A stretch of 35,141 nt of DNA from Bacteroidota bacterium. Lineage in GTDB: Bacteria > Bacteroidota > Ignavibacteria > Palsa-1295. The translations under genes were made by a program, and so were the position numbers. Below the pieces are notes generated by a model. That model made no database searches. It was not told the origin of the DNA and worked only from the letters and a program-made list of their open reading frames with translations. Positions 15,836-23,842 of the stretch are shown piece after piece. The DNA lies in the NCBI GenBank assembly GCA_030706385.1, contig JAUZOQ010000028.1:1-35141 (forward strand). The letters are read 5' to 3'. Positions within the stretch are counted from its first letter, which is position 1. Every line of letters starts with the position of its first letter.

Positions 15836-15862
15836 CCACTTTTCTCCACTTTTCTCCATTGA
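15836..15862 (-). promoter_or_regulatory. MraZ-box-like triple direct repeat upstream of the OmpA gene
   Basis: On the minus strand TGGAG, TGGAG and TGGAA begin at exactly 10-base intervals, separated by AAAAG or its equivalent. The two right-hand units read AAAGTGG-N3-AAAGTGG. This is the form of the operator bound by the MraZ repressor in front of division/cell-wall (dcw) clusters, but no mraZ gene follows. The next gene is the OmpA-family gene, about 167 bases downstream. Confidence 0.5.
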
Positions 15863-15918
15863 AGTCGGGGTGAGGGTCTAGTCTCGGATATTATTATCGG
15901 GGAGGCGGAAGAATATTA

Positions 15919-17295
15919 TTACAATCCTCGGATGTCGTTAAACACCATGAAGGCCATAAGCAGTAAGAGTATCGTAACTCCGACTTTCTGAAATCCCATC
16001 TTGAAGCCTTGAGACAGTTCTCTGCCAAGGACTGCTTCAATGAGGATGATGACTAAGTGTCCGCCATCGAGAGCGGGTATGGGAAGAATATTCAGGAATG
16101 CAAGCGACAGAGAGAGAATTGCCATGAAGCCAAAAAATGCATTCGCTCCACCTTCAGCTGCACGCCCCGCAAATTGCGCGATCTTGATCGGACCTCCGAT
16201 ATTCTTCGCAACATCGACCTTCCCACTGAAGAGCATCGTAATGCTCTTAAGGTAAAGCCTTGTCTGCCGGAATAGCTCTTCAATGCCAACAGGTACTGCC
16301 TGGAAAATCGAATAATTTACGATCCTGACCTTGCCCTGGAAAGGCTCGGGAACAGGGTTGACTCCGATATGTCCGCTGGCATCGGGAGTTACTTTGCTTG
16401 ACATTTCCACGGCATTGCGTTTCCAAGTGATCGTGATCTCCTGATTTGGATGTGCGCTGACATTGTCGATCAACGCCGTCTCACTTTCGATCGGAACATC
16501 GTTGACTTTCGTGATCACATCACCTTTTTGCAGATGGATCCGATCTGCCGGTGTAGAAGCAATAACGGCCGCTAACCGTGTTCCGCCATAACCTTCAGGG
16601 ACAAGTCCGAATTTCTTATGAGGATCATCCGTGCCAAGATCTCTTGCATTGTAATGGAAATCGACAAGCTTTCCATCGCGTTCAACCGTCATCGTAAAAT
16701 CGCGATCGAGCTGTTCAAGGAGCGCCTCTTCTTCGAGATCCTGCCAATTCGTGATGGGCTTGTTGTTGATCGAAACTACTTTATCGTGAGCCTGAACTCC
16801 GAGTTTTGCAGATACCGAAGTCTGGCCAACATAACCGATAGTCGTCGTCTCATAAATCTCCCGACCTTCTGAGAATTTGATTCCGATAAAGATCGCACCT
16901 GCAAGGATGAAATTCATGATGACTCCTGCGGAGATCACAATGGATTTTTTCCACCAGCTTTTCGAGCGGAACTCCCATGGTTGTGCTTGGGGAGGAAGGG
17001 CTTCCGTCTGTGTCTCATCGATCATTCCGGCGATCTTCGCATATCCTCCGATCGGAAGCAACGAAAGCCTGTAATCGGTATGGGCACCGAGTTTCGCTTC
17101 CATATCCTCGGAAAGCGGTCCTATGGTGAAGCCATTATGCTTATTCCAGCCGAAAAGCCTGCGTCCCATGCCGATGGAGTAGATCGGCACGTGCATACCA
17201 AATATGCGTGCAGCAATGAAATGTCCGAATTCGTGTACCGATACCAGTACAAAAATCGTGATTATGAAGTAAAAAAGCGTTGTTAGAGTTGTCAT
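15919..17295 (-). CDS. rseP: RseP-type site-2 intramembrane zinc metalloprotease
   Basis: This 458-residue polytopic inner-membrane protease has HEFGH at residues 21-25 (zinc ligands His21 and His25, catalytic Glu22) in the first membrane helix. The third-ligand motif NILPIPALDGGH (402-413) contains Asp410. Two PDZ domains sit between them (about 150-225 and 235-310). Such enzymes cut transmembrane anti-sigma factors or leftover signal peptides inside the membrane. It lies downstream of dxr and a small secreted protein gene on the same strand; dxr-rseP adjacency is common in bacteria. The membrane-anchored sigma-linked protein at 10775-11941 is a conceivable substrate, but that is inference. 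Confidence 0.95.
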   Translation of the reverse strand: MTTLTTLFYFIITIFVLVSVHEFGHFIAARIFGMHVPIYSIGMGRRLFGWNKHNGFTIGPLSEDMEAKLGAHTDYRLSLLPIGGYAKIAGMIDETQTEALPPQAQPWEFRSKSWWKKSIVISAGVIMNFILAGAIFIGIKFSEGREIYETTTIGYVGQTSVSAKLGVQAHDKVVSINNKPITNWQDLEEEALLEQLDRDFTMTVERDGKLVDFHYNARDLGTDDPHKKFGLVPEGYGGTRLAAVIASTPADRIHLQKGDVITKVNDVPIESETALIDNVSAHPNQEITITWKRNAVEMSSKVTPDASGHIGVNPVPEPFQGKVRIVNYSIFQAVPVGIEELFRQTRLYLKSITMLFSGKVDVAKNIGGPIKIAQFAGRAAEGGANAFFGFMAILSLSLAFLNILPIPALDGGHLVIILIEAVLGRELSQGFKMGFQKVGVTILLLLMAFMVFNDIRGL

Positions 17296-17553
17296 GACTG
17301 CCTTTAAATGCTTATTTGGCGAATTGCGTTCGCTGTTAATTACTGAGCCGAGGTAAGAATGGATTGTTGGTCAGGAATTGTTGAATGATCGAGGGGATTT
17401 ACCTCACTATATATAGCTAGATATCCTTGGATTCTGGATCAATACGAAGTGTATATTAGTTCACGACTATGAATTTGCCGATGTAATACATTCTTTCCTT
17501 AGGAATACGACACGCCTTTCGTGACTGTTTCAAATAAGAGTCGAATTCCGGAC

Positions 17554-18024
17554 TCAATACTTCCTTTTTGGCGCAGTTGCGAACTCCGAAGCAGGCCATA
17601 TCTTCTTCCAATCGTCAATTCCGCCCGTTTTTGATTGCTTCAGGTCGTAGAAAAGAATCTCTTGATAGTCTTTTCGAACGAAAAAGGCAAACCATCTTGA
17701 GGTCTGATTGGCAGAATCTGAGACTACGACCACTTCATAATAATTTTTCATTAATGAATCCTGAGCCTTTTCGTCGGGCTCACGATCAACAAACATTTTG
17801 GCCTGAACGCTATCATTGCCAAAGCGTCTGTTATACCTTCTAATCGTCGCCGCAACTTCCGGAATTTTATTCATTGCCTTCAGAGCTTTTCGTGTGCCTT
17901 CATTATCTATAGCCGAGCCGACGGTGAGGTTTATCTGTTTCGTCTTATCCCTGATCTTCGTCACAGGATTCTGCGCGAACGAAATCGTGATGAGTACCAA
18001 GAGAAGGAAAATTTGTTGAGTCAC
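17554..18024 (-). CDS. Small exported protein of unknown function between dxr and rseP
   Basis: Using the GTG at 18024, the product is 156 residues starting with a good signal peptide (VTQQIFLLLVLITISFAQ, V being the start). A basic, mixed alpha/beta region follows, with YYEVVVVSDSANQTSRWFAF and ending KRKY. The frame is open to 18111, but that form would overlap the dxr end by 59 bases and bury the signal peptide, so the GTG is chosen; no clear Shine-Dalgarno is seen. I recognise no family. It starts 28 bases after dxr and is probably in its operon. A weak hairpin (GAGTC/GACTC) overlaps the stop codon. Confidence 0.6.
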   Translation of the reverse strand: MTQQIFLLLVLITISFAQNPVTKIRDKTKQINLTVGSAIDNEGTRKALKAMNKIPEVAATIRRYNRRFGNDSVQAKMFVDREPDEKAQDSLMKNYYEVVVVSDSANQTSRWFAFFVRKDYQEILFYDLKQSKTGGIDDWKKIWPASEFATAPKRKY

Positions 18025-18052
18025 TATATTAATAACACAGGCGAAAGTTCTC

Positions 18053-19255
18053 TTACATAATTGATTCGGCAATGAATTGCCTCGCATGTTCTCTTGATCT
18101 ATTATCTGCATGAAATATCCTTTCTAGGTCTTCATTAATCCTATCAAGGGGAGTCACGATTAAGGGACGAGCTGCATCTTCCTCAGCGTGGGAGATCGCT
18201 GACTGGATAATCTGGGGGATCTCTTCAAAACTTATGCTCTCATCGAGAAATGCTTCAACAGCAATCTCATTAGCCGCGTTCAGGATCGCCGGATAGAGCC
18301 CTCCAAGTTCGGATGCATTCCTAGCGAGCCGTAAGCAGAGAAATTTCTCCAGGTCAGGCTCTTCAAAATCAAGTCTGTTATTCTTCAATAGATCGAGCGT
18401 CTCGTATGCAACCGGAAGCCGATCGGGATATCCGAGCGCATACTGAATAGCGAGCCGCATATCCGGCGCACCCAATTGTGCTTTCACGCTTCCGTCGCAA
18501 AACTCGACCATCGAATGAATGATCGACTGCGGATGAATAACAACATCGATCTTCTCCAGAGGCAGATCGAAAAGCCATCGCGCTTCAATAATTTCCAAGC
18601 CCTTGTTCATGAGCGTGGCAGAATCTATTGTTATTTTACGTCCCATTATCCAATTCGGATGTCTCAAAGCCTCACTTAGAGTGATAGAAGCAAAAGTGTC
18701 CTTCGACCGGGTGCGGAATGGGCCTCCGCTTGCAGTGAGAATGATACGCGTAACGCTCTCGCGGGACTCTCCGACAAGGCATTGCGTGATCGCCGAATGC
18801 TCTGAATCGATCGGGATAATCTCAGCGCCCGTGATCTTCGCAAGTGCCGTCATAAGCTCTCCGGCAACTACGAGCGTCTCTTTATTAGCGATCGTAACCC
18901 GCTTGCCTGCGCGAATCGCTTCAAGCGTTGGTCGCAATCCGGCAGATCCGACCATTGCAGCAACAACAATGTCGATCCCTTCGCGACTACAGATCTCATT
19001 CAAGGCATCTTCTCCGGTCCGGATCAGCGAACCGAATTCTTTTTGAAGTATCGTGAATGCATCGGAATTAGTCATCACTACGGTCTCGGGATGAAATTCC
19101 GCAATCTGCGAACGCACTTCGTCCACGGAGGTATTGGCACTAATGGCCTTAACGGAAAATCGATGGGAATTGCGACGAACAACATCGAGCGTATTTCGCC
19201 CGATGCTTCCGGTAGAGCCGAGAATGGTCAATGATTTCGATGCCGATTCGCTCAT
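18053..19255 (-). CDS. dxr: 1-deoxy-D-xylulose 5-phosphate reductoisomerase
   Basis: This 400-residue enzyme catalyses the second step of the MEP isoprenoid pathway, converting DXP to MEP with NADPH. The NADPH-binding LGSTGSIG (12-19) is followed by IANKETLVVAGE (about 122-133), the metal-binding IDSEHSA, SGGPFR, and HPNWIMGRKITIDSATLMNK in the substrate-binding loop. Length and N-terminus are normal. A strong hairpin and a TAnnTTTG promoter element lie in its leader. The small secreted protein and rseP follow downstream. Confidence 0.97.
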   Translation of the reverse strand: MSESASKSLTILGSTGSIGRNTLDVVRRNSHRFSVKAISANTSVDEVRSQIAEFHPETVVMTNSDAFTILQKEFGSLIRTGEDALNEICSREGIDIVVAAMVGSAGLRPTLEAIRAGKRVTIANKETLVVAGELMTALAKITGAEIIPIDSEHSAITQCLVGESRESVTRIILTASGGPFRTRSKDTFASITLSEALRHPNWIMGRKITIDSATLMNKGLEIIEARWLFDLPLEKIDVVIHPQSIIHSMVEFCDGSVKAQLGAPDMRLAIQYALGYPDRLPVAYETLDLLKNNRLDFEEPDLEKFLCLRLARNASELGGLYPAILNAANEIAVEAFLDESISFEEIPQIIQSAISHAEEDAARPLIVTPLDRINEDLERIFHADNRSREHARQFIAESIM

Positions 19256-19280
19256 TCTGTATTTTGGTGTGCTAACGGGT

Positions 19281-19314
19281 GCATATTCAATTCATTCGAA
19301 AATGAATTGGATGC
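19281..19314. promoter_or_regulatory. Perfect 9-bp stem-loop in the dxr leader / divergent region
   Basis: CAATTCATT (19288-19296), tetraloop CGAA and AATGAATTG (19301-19309) form a perfect stem, extended by outer GCAT/ATGC. It lies between dxr and the divergent outer-membrane gene, just downstream of a dxr -7 element. It would therefore be at the 5' end of the dxr mRNA or act as an operator at the start site. It has no T-tract and is not a typical terminator. Confidence 0.55.
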
Positions 19315-19322
19315 AACAATTT

Positions 19323-19330
19323 CAAAAATA
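19323..19330 (-). promoter_or_regulatory. Putative -7 promoter element of dxr
   Basis: TATTTTTG matches TAnnTTTG and lies about 68 bases upstream of the dxr ATG. The nearest TTG is 24 bases further upstream, longer than the 19-base spacer of the mltG promoter. Confidence 0.45.
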
Positions 19331-19423
19331 TCGCGTTAATCGCTATAATAATTAACAACTAAGCAGCTGAAACAGTACCGGCACAATATATTCGTTCCAA
19401 GTCGCGAGTGGCGATTCACCAAG

Positions 19424-21598
19424 GTGGAACCAGCAAGCAATTCAGCAACCCTCCGACTTCTTTTGTATCGGTGCATCGGATTCATCCTGTTCTTCCATGT
19501 ATTATCAGCTCAAAGTTTTGCCCAGCCTGCCCTCGACTCGCTCAAGAAAAAATCCGCAGCCGTTACCAAGGATGATTCGGTCAAAGTAAATAAGGATACC
19601 ATATTCAAAAAAGAGGATATTGCATTCCAGGGTCATGATACGATCATTCGTAAACGCGACTCTATCTATCGCCGGGCGCTTGCAGAGTTCGATGCTTCCT
19701 CGATCAAGATCACAAATGAGGCTGTCCGCGCCTATACATCTCCGATGACTTTTTCGCAGCTCGTTCAGGAGATGAACGGAGCCTACCCGCTCATTCAAAC
19801 CGATCAAGGTTACGAGCGCGAATCCTTTGAATTTACCAATCGAACAAGCGAACCCCTCGCATCTTCATTTCTCGAAGGCGTACTACCTCTGAACGATCCT
19901 CTTACCGGCAATACTGCGCTGAATTATTTTCCGCTCGAGATTGCCGGCATGACAAGTATTGAGAATGGCGGATTGCTTACTTCAGCCGATCATGCGAGTA
20001 GCGATGCTGCAAATTTTACTCTCGAACGATTCCGAGCGCCGATCGCCTACACCCGATTTCATTATACGCAAGAACTTGGGAATGCGCTTTCGAATTTCGA
20101 GGGAGTCTTTAGCATAAATCCGTCTGAGCCGATGAATATCGGATTAGCAGTCTACCATCGCTCGGCCGGCCGAGCCCAGAATGCTCAGGATTTTACCTTC
20201 GATCCCAGAGTCGAAGAATGGTGGCTCCGAGGACAAAGCACATACGATACGAAAGTATTGCATGCTCTTCTCTTCATGCTTTACACTTCTGCTTTCAGTG
20301 GAATGAATGGAGGCATTATTTCGCGCGATTCGGTGACCGATATTTTCGATGACCAACTTGCCTCTATCAAGGATCCCGTTCCATTCGATCACCGGACTCG
20401 TTTCGATGCTCTAGGCCAACTCGGCATTTCTCTTTTTTCCGATAAAGAGCGTACATTGCTCAGCGCTTATGGAACGACGGCCGCTCGGAGGATGCTCGGC
20501 GTAGATTCGACCTTCCCCTTTTACTACCAGCCGCTTTCACAGGCACAACGATATGGTTTCTCGCTGCTGCAGCCGGCGGAGTTGCAGATCGGTTCGTTCA
20601 TCACCAGGGCCACTATTCGCGGTGATGCACAGTATCTCACGCGCCAAAGCCTCGGTACCGTTTATATTCCAAATGTATCTGAAACGCGTTTCTCTGCTCT
20701 CGGAAGCGACTCGATCTCGCTATCCGGGCTATTCGGAATAAGTATCAGCGGATATTTCAGGGAAACACTTTCAAGGCTCAGCGTTTCCGGCATTAGTCAG
20801 CCTGAGCTGCTCTTCACAAATTTCGGAGTCGAAGCATCGGCAAAAATTACAGAGGCACTAAAGTTTACTGCCCAAGCAACGTATGCACGAGACCGGGCGA
20901 CTCTCTCGCCGACTCCGACTGCCACCTACGAGCTGAAAAATATCGGAGCATTCGTGAACATGAACGTCCCGTTTGGCGGCCGAGAGCGACTAGCTCTCGC
21001 ACTGGGCTATCTTGACCGACATGAACCGGAAGGAGTCTATTTGCAATCGGTCTCAGGCGATAGCATCGTGACTCCCGTATTCTCATCGGCCGATATTCAT
21101 ACTCGGGGCATCCGAGCGAATATGGATCTCTGGTTCTCCTATTTCCGTTATTCCCTGCAGACAACATTTTTCCCTGCAACAGTACCGCTTGCCGAGTATA
21201 CTACGAATCCTATTCTTCATTCAGATCTGTCCCAGCGCATACAAAGCGCAATGGGCTTATATTATGAGAATGAGATCGCAGAAGGGAATTTAAGGATCAG
21301 TGCCGGGCTGAGAGTCCGGTATATGAATTTGCTCAGTCCATCGCTGACCTACGATCAATATGCAGATTATTATCTCTACCGAGGACTCGATCCGCGCGGG
21401 AAAGGGTTGCTTGACGATCCCCGCCTCACACAACCCAAATATATCTTCGATGTACTGATCTCAACGGTTATTGACCAACGCGCGACGGTGAATGCTTCCT
21501 TTCTCAATGTCACCAGCACTCCATACTATAACGTTGCAATCTATCCAAGAGGCGGCTTCCAATTTAAGCTGGACGTAACTTGGGCGTTTTTGGATTAA
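19424..21598 (+). CDS. Large outer-membrane beta-barrel protein (porin/TonB-receptor-like), function unknown
   Basis: The 724 residues begin with a signal peptide (hydrophobic 13-33, ending SFAQ). A charged, lysine-rich periplasmic segment (35-100) follows. A short plug-like region (about 108-185) contains DPLTGNTALNYFPLE (158-172), reminiscent of TonB-dependent receptor plugs. About 500 residues of alternating amphipathic strands end in LDVTWAFLD. No TonB box or complete plug is recognised, so a porin-type or receptor-like role is only suggested. The open frame starts at GTG (19424); a TTG at 19466 would give a more compact signal peptide. TATATTCG (19387-19394), one base off TAnnTTTG, may be its promoter. 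It precedes dnaX by 71 bases. Confidence 0.7.
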   Translation: MEPASNSATLRLLLYRCIGFILFFHVLSAQSFAQPALDSLKKKSAAVTKDDSVKVNKDTIFKKEDIAFQGHDTIIRKRDSIYRRALAEFDASSIKITNEAVRAYTSPMTFSQLVQEMNGAYPLIQTDQGYERESFEFTNRTSEPLASSFLEGVLPLNDPLTGNTALNYFPLEIAGMTSIENGGLLTSADHASSDAANFTLERFRAPIAYTRFHYTQELGNALSNFEGVFSINPSEPMNIGLAVYHRSAGRAQNAQDFTFDPRVEEWWLRGQSTYDTKVLHALLFMLYTSAFSGMNGGIISRDSVTDIFDDQLASIKDPVPFDHRTRFDALGQLGISLFSDKERTLLSAYGTTAARRMLGVDSTFPFYYQPLSQAQRYGFSLLQPAELQIGSFITRATIRGDAQYLTRQSLGTVYIPNVSETRFSALGSDSISLSGLFGISISGYFRETLSRLSVSGISQPELLFTNFGVEASAKITEALKFTAQATYARDRATLSPTPTATYELKNIGAFVNMNVPFGGRERLALALGYLDRHEPEGVYLQSVSGDSIVTPVFSSADIHTRGIRANMDLWFSYFRYSLQTTFFPATVPLAEYTTNPILHSDLSQRIQSAMGLYYENEIAEGNLRISAGLRVRYMNLLSPSLTYDQYADYYLYRGLDPRGKGLLDDPRLTQPKYIFDVLISTVIDQRATVNASFLNVTSTPYYNVAIYPRGGFQFKLDVTWAFLD

Positions 21599-21669
21599 CT
21601 CGCTTCTTGATCTTGCACTCTTGTGAATTTCTGCAGGCACTTAGCTGTTAGCTTTTCCTTACAAAACCC

Positions 21670-23424
21670 ATGTCAGAAAATTACCAGGTAACAGCACGGA
21701 AGTGGCGGTCGCAGAGGTTCGACGAAGTGGTCGGGCAGGATCATGTGACGCGCACACTGAAGAATGCGATCCGCGAAGGGCGGTTAGCTCATGCCTATCT
21801 TTTCACCGGCCAGCGTGGCTGCGGAAAGACGACGGTTGCGCGCCTTCTGGCGAAAGCGATCAATTGCCCGAATGCCGAGGCGAATGGTTATGAACCGTGC
21901 AACGCATGCGAGATATGTACATCGATCACTAATGGCTCTTCGATGGATGTTGCCGAGATTGACGGCGCCTCGAATAATGGAGTCGATGATGTCCGCTCCA
22001 TGCGCGAGAATGTGAAGTATCCACCTCTACAGGGAAAGTACCGAGTCATTATCATCGATGAAGTCCATATGCTCTCGGCAAGCGCATTCAACGCTCTGCT
22101 GAAGACCTTGGAGGAGCCACCCCGACACCTCATTTTTGTTTTTGCAACTACGGAAGCACAAAAACTTCCGGCAACGATACTTTCCCGCACTCAGCGATAC
22201 GATTTCCGTCGTATCCAGATCGAAGAGATCGTCTCTCATCTGAAGCACATAGCACAGACCGATGGAATTTCGATCGATGACGATGCTCTCTTGCTTATTG
22301 CCAAGAAAGCGGATGGCTCGATGCGCGATGCGCAGTCGATCTACGATCAGGCCATCGCTTATTGCGGCACGACGGTCGAGACGAGCCGCCTGCGCGAAGC
22401 CCTCAATCTTATTGATGCCGATTTCTACTTTGAGGTCTCCGATGCAATTCGTGAGCAGGCGACGAATAAAGCATTCTCTTTGGCGTTCGAAGTTGTCTCC
22501 CGCGGGTATGATATCGAAGAATTCCTGCAAGGTCTGCTCGAGCATTTCAGAAATTTTCTGACGATCGTCGTGACTGGCAAAAAAGAACTTCTTGAAGTTG
22601 TCAAATATCATCAAGAACGATATGCCGCCGATGCGAAGGGTTTCACCGAAAGTGACATTTTGCGCCTTGTGAGGTTGGGTTTCAATGCGCTTGAGAGATT
22701 GAAGTCATCTCAATCACATCGGATTGTTCTTGAACTTGCTCTGGTCGAGATGACGATGATGGAGCGCTCAATAGAGATCACGTCCCTTCTCGAAGAATTA
22801 AAAGGATTGAAGGGCGGTGCCAATCCTTTGCCGGCATCAGGCATAGGAATTCGTAGTTCAGCTATGGGAGCAGCACAGGCGAATTCCGAACCAGGCATTC
22901 CAAAACCGGCGATTCGCGCCAGTGCACCTCGCCCCGCTACTGAAGTCGCTTCGGGCGTTCAGCCCGAAACTCGATCCCCGAAACCCGAAATCCCATCCGA
23001 GCGATCTCACGACTCAACTCCTATTCCCGATGCCGCCTCACGTTGGGGCGAATTCCTCGATTTTGTTTCTGCCAAAAGCATCCCATTCCGTTTAGTCTGT
23101 GAAGATATCGAGCATGTCGGATCGAGCGGAGCGATGATCGTGATCGGCGTCTCGAAAAAACATACGGAAGAGACATTCGCCCGCAATAAGGATCTCTTTA
23201 CAAAATTCCTTCGCGAGTTCTTTGCCCATGATTCTCTGACGTATGAAATGAAACGCGTGGAAAAGAAGTCTGCTCCGGCCGTGATCTCAGCAGCAGCGCC
23301 TGCACCACGATCGAACGGTCTTAATCAGTCTCCGGCTGTGCAAGCAGTGACGATCGATGATAATGTCGAACGGTCGGGACTCGAAATCGCTCTTATCCAG
23401 GAAATGGGTGCAATACCAATCTAA
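21670..23424 (+). CDS. dnaX: DNA polymerase III subunit gamma/tau
   Basis: This 584-residue AAA+ clamp-loader subunit has TGQRGCGKTT Walker A (46-55), the zinc-binding cysteines Cys66, Cys77, Cys80 and Cys83, Walker B IIIDEVH (127-133), sensor-1 FVFATTE (156-162) and SRTQR (172-176). A proline/alanine-rich linker (about 380-440) leads to a tau-type C-terminal domain (about 445-540) and a variable tail. Length and tail suggest the full tau form; no convincing slippery site for a short gamma form is seen. It loads the sliding clamp at replication forks. It stands between an outer-membrane protein gene and a lipoprotein gene on the same strand. Confidence 0.97.
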   Translation: MSENYQVTARKWRSQRFDEVVGQDHVTRTLKNAIREGRLAHAYLFTGQRGCGKTTVARLLAKAINCPNAEANGYEPCNACEICTSITNGSSMDVAEIDGASNNGVDDVRSMRENVKYPPLQGKYRVIIIDEVHMLSASAFNALLKTLEEPPRHLIFVFATTEAQKLPATILSRTQRYDFRRIQIEEIVSHLKHIAQTDGISIDDDALLLIAKKADGSMRDAQSIYDQAIAYCGTTVETSRLREALNLIDADFYFEVSDAIREQATNKAFSLAFEVVSRGYDIEEFLQGLLEHFRNFLTIVVTGKKELLEVVKYHQERYAADAKGFTESDILRLVRLGFNALERLKSSQSHRIVLELALVEMTMMERSIEITSLLEELKGLKGGANPLPASGIGIRSSAMGAAQANSEPGIPKPAIRASAPRPATEVASGVQPETRSPKPEIPSERSHDSTPIPDAASRWGEFLDFVSAKSIPFRLVCEDIEHVGSSGAMIVIGVSKKHTEETFARNKDLFTKFLREFFAHDSLTYEMKRVEKKSAPAVISAAAPAPRSNGLNQSPAVQAVTIDDNVERSGLEIALIQEMGAIPI

Positions 23425-23445
23425 TTCAATTCTATCCCCGAACCA

Positions 23446-23835
23446 ATGAAATATTTTATTACCACCTTCGTTCTCGTTTTGATTATCGGATGCAAAAAGA
23501 CTGAGGAGCCTAAACAGCAATCCGGCCAACCGGCGCACGATACCACCACTCATATCCAGCCGCGATCACCGCAAATGGAAGAGGCCTTTCAACATCTCGA
23601 TAGACAGAAAATGAAATCTCCGGATGGCGCACTCGATATTTTCGTCAACCTCCCTCCCGGGGGACCAATTCCTCCGCACCTATTGCCGGCACAAAACATC
23701 AAACGCATTGGGAAAACCGATAGCACTGTAACTTATTCCTTTGTTTCGGGAACAACGAAGACCGATGTCAAAGTGACTCTAAAAAAGATCTATGTTGATC
23801 GAGATACGTTGTGGGATGTGATGCTCGTGCAGTAA
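23446..23835 (+). CDS. Small predicted lipoprotein, function unknown
   Basis: The 129 residues begin with a lipoprotein signal peptide, with a lipobox-like LIIGC (Cys16) followed by KKTEEPKQQ. The mature part is rich in Pro, Thr and Lys, with LPPGGPIPPHLLPAQ near residues 69-83 and a beta-rich end (VTYSFVSGTTKTDVKVTL). I recognise no family. It starts 21 bases after dnaX and its stop codon is 7 bases from that of the convergent rlmD. Confidence 0.7.
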   Translation: MKYFITTFVLVLIIGCKKTEEPKQQSGQPAHDTTTHIQPRSPQMEEAFQHLDRQKMKSPDGALDIFVNLPPGGPIPPHLLPAQNIKRIGKTDSTVTYSFVSGTTKTDVKVTLKKIYVDRDTLWDVMLVQ

Positions 23836-23842
23836 ACCAAAA

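Noticed and set aside
23150-23170. Run of A in dnaX as a possible programmed frameshift site
   Set aside because: TCG AAA AAA CAT has only six A in the relevant phase, with no downstream stem-loop seen, and lies far into the tau-specific region. It does not fit the known A-AAA-AAG arrangement.
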